A DNA stretch of 51,460 nt from CAKZSB01 sp964646405. Its GTDB lineage: Bacteria; Pseudomonadota; Gammaproteobacteria; Granulosicoccales; Granulosicoccaceae. Under the pieces are notes generated by a model. The model was not told where the DNA came from. It saw only the letters and a list, made by a program, of their open reading frames with translations, and ran no database searches. Every line of letters starts with the position of its first letter. Position 1 is the stretch's first letter. The translations under genes and the position numbers were made by a program. Location of the stretch: contig CAZYDV010000005.1 of assembly GCA_964646405.1 (NCBI GenBank), positions 1 to 51,460 on the forward strand. The letters are read 5' to 3'. Positions 7,897-15,965 of the stretch are shown piece by piece.

Positions 7897-10515
7897 ATGA
7901 CCAGCAAGACGATGAGCCAGAGTGAACTCGATCAATTCGTCGCGGACATTGATACCGGTGGTCGATCACCAGCCGGTGCGATCGGCAAACTGATCACCGT
8001 CATCGCTTTTGTCTGGGCGGTTTTTCAATTGTATATCGCATCGAATTTGCCGTTCTGGCTCACCGAAGTCACCGGCATGAGTCTGGTTGTCACAAACTCA
8101 AATGCCCGATTGATTCACCTGGCCTTTGGTCTGGTGCTCGCAGCACTTGCCTACCCGCTTTTTAAGTCGAGTCCGCGCGACCGGATACCCTGGTACGACT
8201 GGGCGCTTGCCGGTCTGGGATTGATCAGTTGTCTGTATATCGTCTATTTTCGCGACAGCATTGCGAACCGGGCAGGTCTTCCCACCGAAAGCGATCTGAT
8301 TTTTTCCACCATCGGCATGGTGGTACTGGCGATTGCAGTCTTTCGCACGCTCGGCTTGCCGCTGTTGATTGTTGCATCGATTTTCGTTGCCTATGTGTTT
8401 TTTGGTGACGCCGCCTGGTTGCCCGATACCATTCAGTGGAAAGGGGCGTCCTATGGCAAGGCGATGTGGCACTACTGGATGCAGGGTGAGGGTGTTTTCG
8501 GCGTTGCGCTGGGTGTCTCCGCCTCGCTCATTTTTCTATTTGTTTTGTTTGGTGCCATACTCGAAAAAGCGGGTGCCGGTAATTTCTTTATCAAAATTGC
8601 CTTCGCGTTGCTGGGCCACTTTCGCGGCGGACCGGCGAAGGCCGCGGTTGTGGCGTCGGCCACAAGCGGACTGTATTCCGGATCATCAATCGCCAATACA
8701 GTAACCACCGGCACCTTTACGATTCCGTTGATGAAACGGACCGGTTTCTCCGCAGAGAAGGCGGGTGCGGTGGAAGTCGCCTCATCGACGAACGGACAAC
8801 TCACCCCGCCGGTGATGGGGGCGGCTGCATTTTTAATCGCAGAATTCACCGGCATCAGCTACACCGATATCATCAAACACGCGATCGTGCCTGCGCTGGT
8901 GTCGTATATCGCGTTGTTCTACATCGTGCATATTGAAGCGTGCAAGTTGAACCTGAAGGGATTGCCACGCCACCCCAGCACCCGCACATTTGCCAATAAA
9001 CTGATCGGATTCTTAAGCGGATTTCTCGGCATTGCCCTGTTGGGTGTTTTGGTCTACTACGGGCTTGGCTGGATCAAGGAGGTCATGCCGCATCGCGCCT
9101 TCCTGGTCGTCACCGCGCTTTGCACATTTGCCTACCTGGTGCTGTTGTTTCTGGCATCTCGTCATCCGGATCTGACCGTCGATGATCCCAATGATCCCAT
9201 CACCGAATTGCCGCGCGCCGGGGCGACGGCAATCACCGGGCTCTATTTCATTCTGCCAATCGTCATCCTGATCTGGTGCATCATCGTCGAACGCCTGTCA
9301 CCGGCATTGTCGGCCTTCTGGGCGACGATCGCGATGATCATCGTCGCGTTGACTCAACACCCGCTTAAAGCGATTTTTCGCGGTCGCGGCGGCGAGATAG
9401 GCCCCGGTATCAAACGCGGCCTGTCGGAGTGGGCAGACGGTATGATTGCCGGTTCTCGTAATATGATCGGCATCGCGATTGCCACAGGTGCGGCCGGCAT
9501 CATCATTGGCACCATTTCACTGACCGGCGCACATCAGGTGATCGGTGAGTTTGTCGAGTTTCTCGCCGGCGGCAGTTTGATTGTCATGCTGATACTGGTT
9601 GCGGTGATGAGTCTGATCCTCGGCATGGGATTGCCGACCACCGCCAACTACATCGTGGTGTCCAGTTTAATGGCGCCAGTCATCGTGGCACTCGGGGCAA
9701 AGAGCGGTTTGATCGTCCCACTGATCGCCGTGCATCTGTTCGTGTTCTATTTCGGCATTCTCGCAGACGATACGCCGCCCGTTGGTTTGGCGGCAACCGC
9801 AGCGGCCGCCATTTCCAAGGGCGATCCGATTATGACCGGCGTGCAGGGGTTTGCTTATGACATCCGCACCGCGCTGCTGCCGTTTTTGTTTATCTTCAAT
9901 ACAGAGCTTTTACTGATCGATGTGAGCTGGTACAAGGCGATCTTTATTTTCATCGTTGCCGTGATTGCGATGATGCTGTTCGCTGCGGCAACGCAAGGCT
10001 GGTTCTTAACCAAAAACCGACTCTGGGAATCCGCCGCACTGTTGCTCGTGGCCTTCACTCTGTTTAGACCCGGCTTTTGGCTCGACAGAATAGACGCACC
10101 GTTTGTTTCACAGCCGCCCACCACGCTGTATGAAGTAGTGGAGCCCGTGACGCCAGGTGGCACCGTGACGATCGTTGTCAGCGGTCCAAACTACAACAGC
10201 GGCAATCCGGATCAAACGACCCTGCTGGTTCCACTCGGAGATCCTGCGGACGCCGCCGACCGGTTGCGCAAAGCCGGGCTCGATGTGCGTATGGAGAATG
10301 GGGTCGCGCTGTTAGATGAACCGATGCAGGGCACGCCGTTCTTCGAGCAAATCGGTAATTTGTTTGATTACTATGCCGACGATCCGGTGCAGGTGGCAGA
10401 GATTAAAACTCCGGCATCGCGCATGCCGAAAGAAATATTCTATCTGCCAGCCTTTTTATTGCTCGGGCTGGTGATCTGGTTGCAGCGCGGTCGAGCAGCC
10501 AGGCAAGCCATGTAG
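7897..10515 (+). CDS. TRAP transporter fused permease (DctQ-DctM type) with a C-terminal soluble extension
   Basis: An 872-residue inner-membrane protein joining the small (DctQ-like, about residues 25-165) and large (DctM-like, about 200-700) TRAP permease subunits, the usual partner of TAXI receptors. It drives solute uptake with an ion gradient. The DctM part shows GLYSGSSIANTVTTGTF, SSTNGQLTPPVMGAAAFL, GMGLPTTANYIVV and ILADDTPPVGLAATAAAA. After the last transporter helices a segment of about 120 residues (from about 735, SQPPTTLYEVVEP onwards) looks soluble and beta-rich, then a final membrane span near the C-terminus. This resembles the DUF3394 tail known on some fused permeases. GAGGA precedes the first ATG at a good distance; a second ATG lies five codons in. 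Confidence 0.92.
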   Translation: MTSKTMSQSELDQFVADIDTGGRSPAGAIGKLITVIAFVWAVFQLYIASNLPFWLTEVTGMSLVVTNSNARLIHLAFGLVLAALAYPLFKSSPRDRIPWYDWALAGLGLISCLYIVYFRDSIANRAGLPTESDLIFSTIGMVVLAIAVFRTLGLPLLIVASIFVAYVFFGDAAWLPDTIQWKGASYGKAMWHYWMQGEGVFGVALGVSASLIFLFVLFGAILEKAGAGNFFIKIAFALLGHFRGGPAKAAVVASATSGLYSGSSIANTVTTGTFTIPLMKRTGFSAEKAGAVEVASSTNGQLTPPVMGAAAFLIAEFTGISYTDIIKHAIVPALVSYIALFYIVHIEACKLNLKGLPRHPSTRTFANKLIGFLSGFLGIALLGVLVYYGLGWIKEVMPHRAFLVVTALCTFAYLVLLFLASRHPDLTVDDPNDPITELPRAGATAITGLYFILPIVILIWCIIVERLSPALSAFWATIAMIIVALTQHPLKAIFRGRGGEIGPGIKRGLSEWADGMIAGSRNMIGIAIATGAAGIIIGTISLTGAHQVIGEFVEFLAGGSLIVMLILVAVMSLILGMGLPTTANYIVVSSLMAPVIVALGAKSGLIVPLIAVHLFVFYFGILADDTPPVGLAATAAAAISKGDPIMTGVQGFAYDIRTALLPFLFIFNTELLLIDVSWYKAIFIFIVAVIAMMLFAAATQGWFLTKNRLWESAALLLVAFTLFRPGFWLDRIDAPFVSQPPTTLYEVVEPVTPGGTVTIVVSGPNYNSGNPDQTTLLVPLGDPADAADRLRKAGLDVRMENGVALLDEPMQGTPFFEQIGNLFDYYADDPVQVAEIKTPASRMPKEIFYLPAFLLLGLVIWLQRGRAARQAM

Positions 10516-10540
10516 CTGCGGCTCGGCGAAAGGTCGCACA

Positions 10541-11254
10541 CTATTTTTTCATGTAGTGGCGGCGAGCCTTTTGGCTAAGGTGTTCGATAGAATAGCGCAA
10601 CATCGTGCGCGGCATATGCGGTGTGTGTTGGTCCAGAAAGTCGCACAGTCGCGGCTCGTCGCGTTTGCCCGCTTCGCGCAACATCCAGCCAGCGGCCTTG
10701 TGCATCAGATCCTCGGGATCATCCAGCAGTGCCTTCGCATAGCGAAACGTATCGTCCAGATCGTGCTGGCGGATATAATAGAAAGTCGACAGCATCGCGA
10801 TGCGTCTATCCCAGATCGACCGGGCTGTGATCATTCGATGTAGTCGATCGCGCTTTTTGTCGAAATGCCAGGCGCCCGTGATGCCCGGTGCCGAGGCATC
10901 GACCAGATCCCAGTTGTTCACGAGCCGGCGATGCTTGAGGTAGCCGCCGACGATAGACTTTTTAGTCGATGCGGTGGCGTTGCGTTGTTTATATAGCTCC
11001 AGCAGCGCGAGCACGGCGAACATACGTATCTCGTGCCACTCGCTATGCAGCAGCTCAAGCGCATAATCAGGAGTCAGTTCTTGCACATGACTTTTGAGCG
11101 TGCTGCGGATAACCGGCATGCGAATGCCGAGAAACTGATCACCTGCGCCATACTCGCCATCGCCTGTTTTGAAAAACCGCTGGTTGTGCTCGGCGATAGA
11201 TTCATCGCCAAGCGAGATCAGTTGTCGTTCAATGGATGCAGCCTTGCCGGTCAC
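10541..11254 (-). CDS. DNA alkylation repair enzyme, AlkD-like HEAT-repeat glycosylase
   Basis: A 237-residue all-helical protein of the AlkD family, which excises 3- and 7-alkylpurines from DNA. The active-site segment NNWDLVDASAP supplies Trp115 and Asp119 with the same spacing as Trp109/Asp113 of Bacillus cereus AlkD. A third tryptophan at 190 (AAGWMLREAG) fits the DNA-backbone pocket. The repeat-like helices, for example the one around WDRRIAMLSTFYYI, fit a HEAT solenoid. It is the last gene of the minus-strand run after the ArsC-like gene (14-base gap) and converges with the TRAP permease with 25 bases between stops. No T-tailed terminator is seen there. Confidence 0.88.
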   Translation of the reverse strand: MTGKAASIERQLISLGDESIAEHNQRFFKTGDGEYGAGDQFLGIRMPVIRSTLKSHVQELTPDYALELLHSEWHEIRMFAVLALLELYKQRNATASTKKSIVGGYLKHRRLVNNWDLVDASAPGITGAWHFDKKRDRLHRMITARSIWDRRIAMLSTFYYIRQHDLDDTFRYAKALLDDPEDLMHKAAGWMLREAGKRDEPRLCDFLDQHTPHMPRTMLRYSIEHLSQKARRHYMKK

Positions 11255-11268
11255 GATCGATCAGTGCT

Positions 11269-11616
11269 TTACAATAAGGCCTCACGCCAATCGCTTTCCT
11301 TATACCCGATCAGCACCGTATCGGCAGTCACCAATACCGGTCGCTTGATCATCGCAGGTTCTTCGATCAGCAAATCCGCGGCGTTGCTTTCGTCGGTGTT
11401 GTCGCGAACATTGTCTGCGAGTTTTCGCCAGGTAGTTCCCCGTTTATTCAGCACCGTGTCCCAACCGAATTTACCGATCCAGTCCTGCAACTGGGCTTTG
11501 TCTGTGCCATCGACGCGATAGTCGTGAAACACGTAGTCGATGCCGTTGTCATCCAAAAAGCGACGCGCCTTTTTGATCGTGTCGCAGTTTTTTATTCCGT
11601 AGACGGTGACGGCCAT
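11269..11616 (-). CDS. ArsC/Spx-family thioredoxin-fold protein (YffB-like)
   Basis: A 115-residue thioredoxin-fold protein of the arsenate reductase family, closest in look to E. coli YffB. It begins MAVTVYGIKNCDTIKKARRF, with the single N-terminal cysteine (Cys11) and no CxxC. It lacks the ars-operon context, so arsenate reduction is doubtful. YffB-like genes are repeatedly found next to lysine/DAP genes (yffB-dapE in E. coli), and here the gene follows dapD. Its ATG overlaps the dapD stop by one base in TAATG, indicating translational coupling. Biochemical role is unknown; glutathione-linked reductase activity has been suggested for the family. Confidence 0.85.
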   Translation of the reverse strand: MAVTVYGIKNCDTIKKARRFLDDNGIDYVFHDYRVDGTDKAQLQDWIGKFGWDTVLNKRGTTWRKLADNVRDNTDESNAADLLIEEPAMIKRPVLVTADTVLIGYKESDWREALL

Positions 11617-12446
11617 TAGTCTACCGTTCGAAGCAGTTCGTTGATGCCAACCTTGCTGCGGGTCTTTTCATCGACGCGCTTGACGATAACGGCGCAGTAC
11701 AGGCTGTACTTACCGTTATCTGCCGGCAGGTTGCCGGACACCACAACCGAACCGGCTGGCACGCGTCCATAGAGTATCTCGTCATTTTCGCGATCGTAGA
11801 TGCGGGTGGATTGACCGATGTAGACGCCCATCGATACCACCGAACCCTGCTCGACGATCACGCCTTCGACGATTTCCGAGCGTGCACCGATGAAACAATT
11901 GTCTTCGATAATAGTGGGCGATGCCTGCAGGGGTTCCAGTACTCCGCCGATGCCTACACCACCGGACAAATGAACATTCTTGCCAATCTGGGCGCAGGAG
12001 CCGACAGTTGCCCAGGTGTCGACCATGGTGCCGCTGTCGACGTAGGCCCCGATGTTTACATAGGATGGCATCAAGACGGTGTCATTGGCGACAAACGAGC
12101 CCTTGCGCGCAACAGCGGGTGGCACCACGCGAACGCCTGATGCGGCGAATTGCTCGGCACTGTAGTCAGCATATTTTGTCGCCACTTTGTCGTAGAACTG
12201 GGTGTAGCCGCCCGCGGCAATCGGTGTATTGTCGTGGATGCGAAACGACAGCAACACCGCTTTTTTCAGCCACTCGTTGACGACCCATTGTCCGTTACCT
12301 GCCGGCTCGGCCACGCGAGCTTCGCCGGAGTCGAGCATGCCGATGGCTTGTTCGATTGCCGCCCGTGTGTCCGCATCCACTGTGGACGGTGTAATGTCAG
12401 CGCGACGCTCGAAGCTGTCGTTGATCAGTGTTTCAATGGCGCTCAT
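11616..12446 (-). CDS. dapD: 2,3,4,5-tetrahydropyridine-2,6-dicarboxylate N-succinyltransferase
   Basis: DapD uses succinyl-CoA to open and succinylate tetrahydrodipicolinate, in the succinylase branch that leads to meso-diaminopimelate and lysine. The 276 residues are normal length. The left-handed beta-helix of hexapeptide repeats is visible (MPSYVNIGAYVDSGTMVDTW, GKNVHLSGGVGIGG, DNCFIGARSEIVEGVIVEQG). The N-terminal helical domain starts MSAIETLINDSFERR. It follows dapC by 41 bases and its stop overlaps the ArsC-like start. The identification is secure. Confidence 0.97.
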   Translation of the reverse strand: MSAIETLINDSFERRADITPSTVDADTRAAIEQAIGMLDSGEARVAEPAGNGQWVVNEWLKKAVLLSFRIHDNTPIAAGGYTQFYDKVATKYADYSAEQFAASGVRVVPPAVARKGSFVANDTVLMPSYVNIGAYVDSGTMVDTWATVGSCAQIGKNVHLSGGVGIGGVLEPLQASPTIIEDNCFIGARSEIVEGVIVEQGSVVSMGVYIGQSTRIYDRENDEILYGRVPAGSVVVSGNLPADNGKYSLYCAVIVKRVDEKTRSKVGINELLRTVD

Positions 12447-12487
12447 CAGAGACTCCCGATTTCAAGCAAGATTAATAGGATTGGTAT

Positions 12488-13699
12488 TCAATTGACGCGC
12501 GATTCGGTAATGAAATCGCGGATGCGCTCCGCAGCTTCGACGCAGGTTTCCAACTCTGCAATTAATGCCAGACGCACGTGTTTGTCGCCCGGGTTACCGT
12601 GTTCGGTCGGACGGGAGAGGTAGCTGCCGGGGAGTACTGATACGCTCTTATCACGGTAGAGCTCACGTGCCAGCGCCGTATCGCTCTGCTTCACGTCAAC
12701 CCACAGAAAGAATCCAGCGTCAGGTCGCACCACCGGTAACGCGGTTTCCAGCACCGGCAGCACTCGGTCGAATTTTGCCTGATAGAGCGCCCGGTTGTCG
12801 ATGACGTGTTGCTCGTCGCTCCAGGCGGCGATACTGGCGGCACTGACGTAGCCCGGCATCGCACATCCGTGGTAGGTGCGAAATTTCAGGAAATTTTCAA
12901 TGATGCGCGCGTCGCCGGCGACCAGTCCGGATCGAAGACCGGGCAGGTTGGAGCGCTTCGATAAACTATTAAACACGACGCACCGTTCGAGTGTGCTATT
13001 GCCGGTTGCGATGCTCGCCTGCAGCAGTCCGCCAGGTGCCGGCCCCGCGGCCGGATAAATTTCGGAATAGCACTCATCCGAGATAATCGTGAAGCCGTGC
13101 GTTTGTGACAGATCCAGTAGTTGTTGCAGTTGCTCGTTACTGACCACCGTACCGGCAGGATTGCCCGGGGTGCAGATATAAATCAGTTGACACTGTGCCC
13201 ATACCGATTCCGGGATTGCATTGAAGTCTGGCTGATACCGATTGCCTGCATCGGTGTTGTAGAAGTACGGCGTCGCGCCGGCCAGCAGGGCCGCACCCTC
13301 GTATATCTGGTAAAACGGATTGGGTATCAGAACCAGTGGCCTGCGGTGATCCTGCGCATCGAAAAGACATTGTGCAATAGCGAAGAGCGCCTCGCGTGTG
13401 CCATTGACCGGCAGCACGTGGCGATTGGCGTCCAGTGTGTCGGTGCCGAGCTCGAAACGTTTTGTCAGCCAGTGGGCGATCGTCTCGCGCAATAGCTGAT
13501 CGCCGCGTGTGGGCGGATACTTGGCGACGGCCGCGAGTGCGTTTGTCATCGCCTGCAACACGGCTGGAGGCGGTTCGTGACTGGGTTCGCCGATCGACAG
13601 GCTTACCGCTGGCAACTGCGGGTTGATTGTTTCGCCTGCAATGAGCTGTCGAAATCGCTCGAACGGGTAGGCCTGCAGTTTGTCGAGGTTCGGGTTCAT
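12488..13699 (-). CDS. dapC: Succinyldiaminopimelate transaminase
   Basis: DapC is a class I/II PLP aminotransferase that converts N-succinyl-2-amino-6-ketopimelate to N-succinyl-LL-DAP with glutamate, the step after DapD. The 403 residues open MNPNLDKLQAYPFERFRQLI, a typical DapC start. PLP contacts are Asp208 and Tyr211 (ISDECYSEIYP), and the Schiff-base lysine is Lys248 (FNSLSKRSNLPGLRSG). CTPGNPAGTVV is the substrate/cofactor loop. The adjacency to dapD supports DapC over other fold-I aminotransferases. Its ATG overlaps the uraH stop (TAATG). The dapE gene, needed for the next step, is not in the window. Confidence 0.93.
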   Translation of the reverse strand: MNPNLDKLQAYPFERFRQLIAGETINPQLPAVSLSIGEPSHEPPPAVLQAMTNALAAVAKYPPTRGDQLLRETIAHWLTKRFELGTDTLDANRHVLPVNGTREALFAIAQCLFDAQDHRRPLVLIPNPFYQIYEGAALLAGATPYFYNTDAGNRYQPDFNAIPESVWAQCQLIYICTPGNPAGTVVSNEQLQQLLDLSQTHGFTIISDECYSEIYPAAGPAPGGLLQASIATGNSTLERCVVFNSLSKRSNLPGLRSGLVAGDARIIENFLKFRTYHGCAMPGYVSAASIAAWSDEQHVIDNRALYQAKFDRVLPVLETALPVVRPDAGFFLWVDVKQSDTALARELYRDKSVSVLPGSYLSRPTEHGNPGDKHVRLALIAELETCVEAAERIRDFITESRVN

Positions 13700-14040
13700 T
13701 AACTGCCGCGGTAGGTAGAGTAACCGTACGGAGACAGCAGCAGCGGTACGTGGTAATGCTGTTCGGGGTTGCTGACGCCAAAACGAATGACCACGACGTC
13801 GAGAAACGGGACGGTGTCGTTCGCCACATCTCGATCGCGAAAGTAGGCGCCAGCGTGAAAGCGCAACTCGTAGGTCTGTGCTTTTAGTTCACCAGCGGCA
13901 ATCAACGGCTGATCGGTTCTGCCATCGGCGTTGGTGTGGCTCTGCGCAAGTCGGGTGTCACCGGCGTAGAGTTCGATCAGCACACCGGCGGCCGGTTGAC
14001 CGGCGCTGGTGTCGAGGATGTGTGTGGATAAACCGGCCAT
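13699..14040 (-). CDS. uraH: 5-hydroxyisourate hydrolase (transthyretin-related)
   Basis: HIUase hydrolyses 5-hydroxyisourate, the product of urate oxidation, to OHCU in the route to allantoin. The 113 residues start at MAGLSTHILDTSAGQPA; a longer reading to 14118 would add 26 residues unlike the family, so 14040 is chosen. The family marks are all present: the N-terminal STHILD with its active-site His, an internal Arg, HYHVPLLLSPYGYSTYRGS near the end, and the C-terminal tetrapeptide YRGS. It heads the tightly packed run with dapC and dapD, an unexpected place for a purine-degradation gene. Other purine genes (xdhC, guaD) lie at 35-37.7 kb. Confidence 0.95.
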   Translation of the reverse strand: MAGLSTHILDTSAGQPAAGVLIELYAGDTRLAQSHTNADGRTDQPLIAAGELKAQTYELRFHAGAYFRDRDVANDTVPFLDVVVIRFGVSNPEQHYHVPLLLSPYGYSTYRGS

Positions 14041-14105
14041 GGAATCGTGTCGCGTGCGTGGGCGAACGATTATAACAGCCGTATCTGTTGGCGTTAGCTC
14101 CGTCT

Positions 14106-14128
14106 GCCGCCGGCACACGGCCGGCGGC
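14106..14128. other. Hairpin between the L,D-transpeptidase and uraH genes
   Basis: A perfect 9-bp, all-G/C stem GCCGCCGGC/GCCGGCGGC with a 5-base loop, 11 bases past the transpeptidase stop codon. No T-run follows on either strand. It may end or attenuate the transpeptidase transcript before uraH. Confidence 0.5.
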
Positions 14129-14138
14129 GCAAAACGAT

Positions 14139-15836
14139 TTACTGGCTGTTGGTGGCCAGCTTGATCGCGCTGGAGTTCAGCAGTGAATTGCTGACCGCGG
14201 CGTGCACCGCTCGGGTGTTTTCCATCGACTTCTTTGGCGCGTGATCGTGGCGATAAATGTCAGGTCGAAATTGCACCTGACCAAATCGGTCAACCCATGC
14301 GGTCTGATACGTCAGGTGGACAGGTACCGGACTCGACAACGCCATTTTGCGCGTCTTGCCCGAGTTAATCAGGCTGTCGATTTCGGCATCGCTGACGCCA
14401 TCCGCCAGCAACAGCGCTCGGGCCAGCTCGTCGGGTTGTTCCACCCTCACACAGCCATGGCTGTGCGCACGGTTGCTCTCGGCGAACAGATGCCGATCTT
14501 TGGTGTCGTGCAAATAGACGCTGAATTTGTTCGGGAACATGAATTTCAGCTTGCCCAGTGCGTTCTGTTTACCGGGTGCCTGTCGCAATCGGTAGCTCGA
14601 CAAAAACGATGCGCTATCCAGCTCGTGACTCGGCAGCGAGCTGACCGGCAGCTGGGCGTATTTCTCGTGTGGAATGGCCTGAAATTTATTCCGATCCAGA
14701 TACCCCGGCTGGCGCTGCTCGCGTTTGAGTAATTTTCGGGTGATGCTGGACGGCACATGCCAGGCCGGATTGAAAACCATGTACTCCATCTTGTCGGTAA
14801 AAAGCGGCGTGCGGTGTTCTGGTTTGCCCACCACGGTTCGCATCTCCATGGTGGTCTCGCCGTCTACCTTGAGTTCGAGTTCTGATCCGGCAACATTAAC
14901 CAGCACGTGACGATCGCCCAGTTCCCGTGGCAGCCAGCGCCAGCGCTCAAGGTTGAGCTCGATCTGTGCGAGTTTGTCGTCTACCGGGATATTCATCTGT
15001 GCAACCGTATCGCGCCCGGCGATGCCGTCGGCGGTCAGGCCGTGGCGGCTCTGGAAGGCCAGCACCGCAGCGGAGGTCGCATCGTCAAAGTAGTCCAGCG
15101 GCTTGTTGTCCGGGCGCAGATCACCCGAGATGATCAACCGCTGCTTGAGTGCCATCACCTCTGCGCCACTGTCACCCTTGCGCAGCGAGCTGCTGACTTT
15201 GACGCTGGACCAGCCACCTGCCATACGGATTGCCGAGTAGCGGGCGTGCGCAGCGAGCAAAGAGTGATAGCGACTGTTGCTCGGGCGAAGTTCGTCCAGC
15301 ACCTGACGAAAGGTTTTGTGCCCGGCAAAGAACGGTGCTGCAATCTCGGCAACGTCAATGCGGTTGGGCGGAAAGTGCCAGCCGGATTTCGTGCTCGGTG
15401 GTGCGGTGAAGCCCATCGCAACATCGCTGAAATAGGCCAGCAGGGAATCGGTGATCAACAATTCCGCGTGCCAGTTTCGCGCTGGATCGCCGTTCGACAC
15501 CCACTGCCTGATCAAGGGCACGTAGTACTCGTCAGGGCTTAGACCCTCGCGATCGGCTCGTGCCAGTTTTTTAAGAATCGCATCGCCGGTCGAGGTAAAG
15601 TCACCATCCTGTACCCATATAGGTCGGTTTTGGCGTTGCTCGTAGACCTCTGTTAACGTTTGCTTATGGCGGAGCGATACGCCGCCTACGGTATTCTCTG
15701 ATGCCGAGTCGAGGTAACCCTGCAGCTGTCGCTGCAAGTCGGCTTGCATCGCGCCGGCACTTCCACCTGTGCCCAGCAATAACAACACTATTCCCGCGAT
15801 ACGACTGACCCGTCTATGGTTTATCGTTTTCTTCAT
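14139..15836 (-). CDS. L,D-transpeptidase, YcbB/LdtD-type, with peptidoglycan-binding domain
   Basis: A 565-residue periplasmic enzyme that would form 3-3 (DAP-DAP) crosslinks in peptidoglycan. The order is: signal peptide or anchor (VSRIAGIVLLLLGTGGSAGA, residues 10-29), a scaffold domain, a PG_binding_1 domain at about 220-280 (LRKGDSGAEVMALKQRL, FQSRHGLTADGIAGRDT), then the YkuD catalytic domain from about 305. The catalytic motif gives His443 (YLHDTKDRHLF) and SHGCVRV with Cys462. This matches the long gammaproteobacterial LdtD class. The leader upstream of the ATG is strikingly A-rich. The next genes downstream, past a hairpin, make the DAP that this enzyme crosslinks. Confidence 0.93.
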   Translation of the reverse strand: MKKTINHRRVSRIAGIVLLLLGTGGSAGAMQADLQRQLQGYLDSASENTVGGVSLRHKQTLTEVYEQRQNRPIWVQDGDFTSTGDAILKKLARADREGLSPDEYYVPLIRQWVSNGDPARNWHAELLITDSLLAYFSDVAMGFTAPPSTKSGWHFPPNRIDVAEIAAPFFAGHKTFRQVLDELRPSNSRYHSLLAAHARYSAIRMAGGWSSVKVSSSLRKGDSGAEVMALKQRLIISGDLRPDNKPLDYFDDATSAAVLAFQSRHGLTADGIAGRDTVAQMNIPVDDKLAQIELNLERWRWLPRELGDRHVLVNVAGSELELKVDGETTMEMRTVVGKPEHRTPLFTDKMEYMVFNPAWHVPSSITRKLLKREQRQPGYLDRNKFQAIPHEKYAQLPVSSLPSHELDSASFLSSYRLRQAPGKQNALGKLKFMFPNKFSVYLHDTKDRHLFAESNRAHSHGCVRVEQPDELARALLLADGVSDAEIDSLINSGKTRKMALSSPVPVHLTYQTAWVDRFGQVQFRPDIYRHDHAPKKSMENTRAVHAAVSNSLLNSSAIKLATNSQ

Positions 15837-15837
15837 G

Positions 15838-15868
15838 AGTGTTTTTTTTTATTGTTATTATTTTTTTG
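15838..15868 (-). promoter_or_regulatory. A-rich leader of the L,D-transpeptidase gene
   Basis: On the minus strand the 30 bases before the ATG consist almost only of A and T, with runs of seven and ten A around TAATAACAAT. No Shine-Dalgarno sequence is present. Such a tract may serve as an unstructured translation enhancer or a bent promoter element. Confidence 0.35.
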
Positions 15869-15965
15869 ACAGATCGACTGCACTGTCGCCGCAGGTTAAC
15901 GGCGCATCGCCAGGAACCTTGATCAAAATCGTTGCAGGCTTTCTCACCCGGTTTGCCATCACCCC

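Noticed and set aside
15866..15894. TTGACA at 15866 as the -35 of the PLP enzyme gene
   Set aside because: The -35 is perfect, but at 16-18 bp downstream the sequence is G/C-rich with no -10 likeness.
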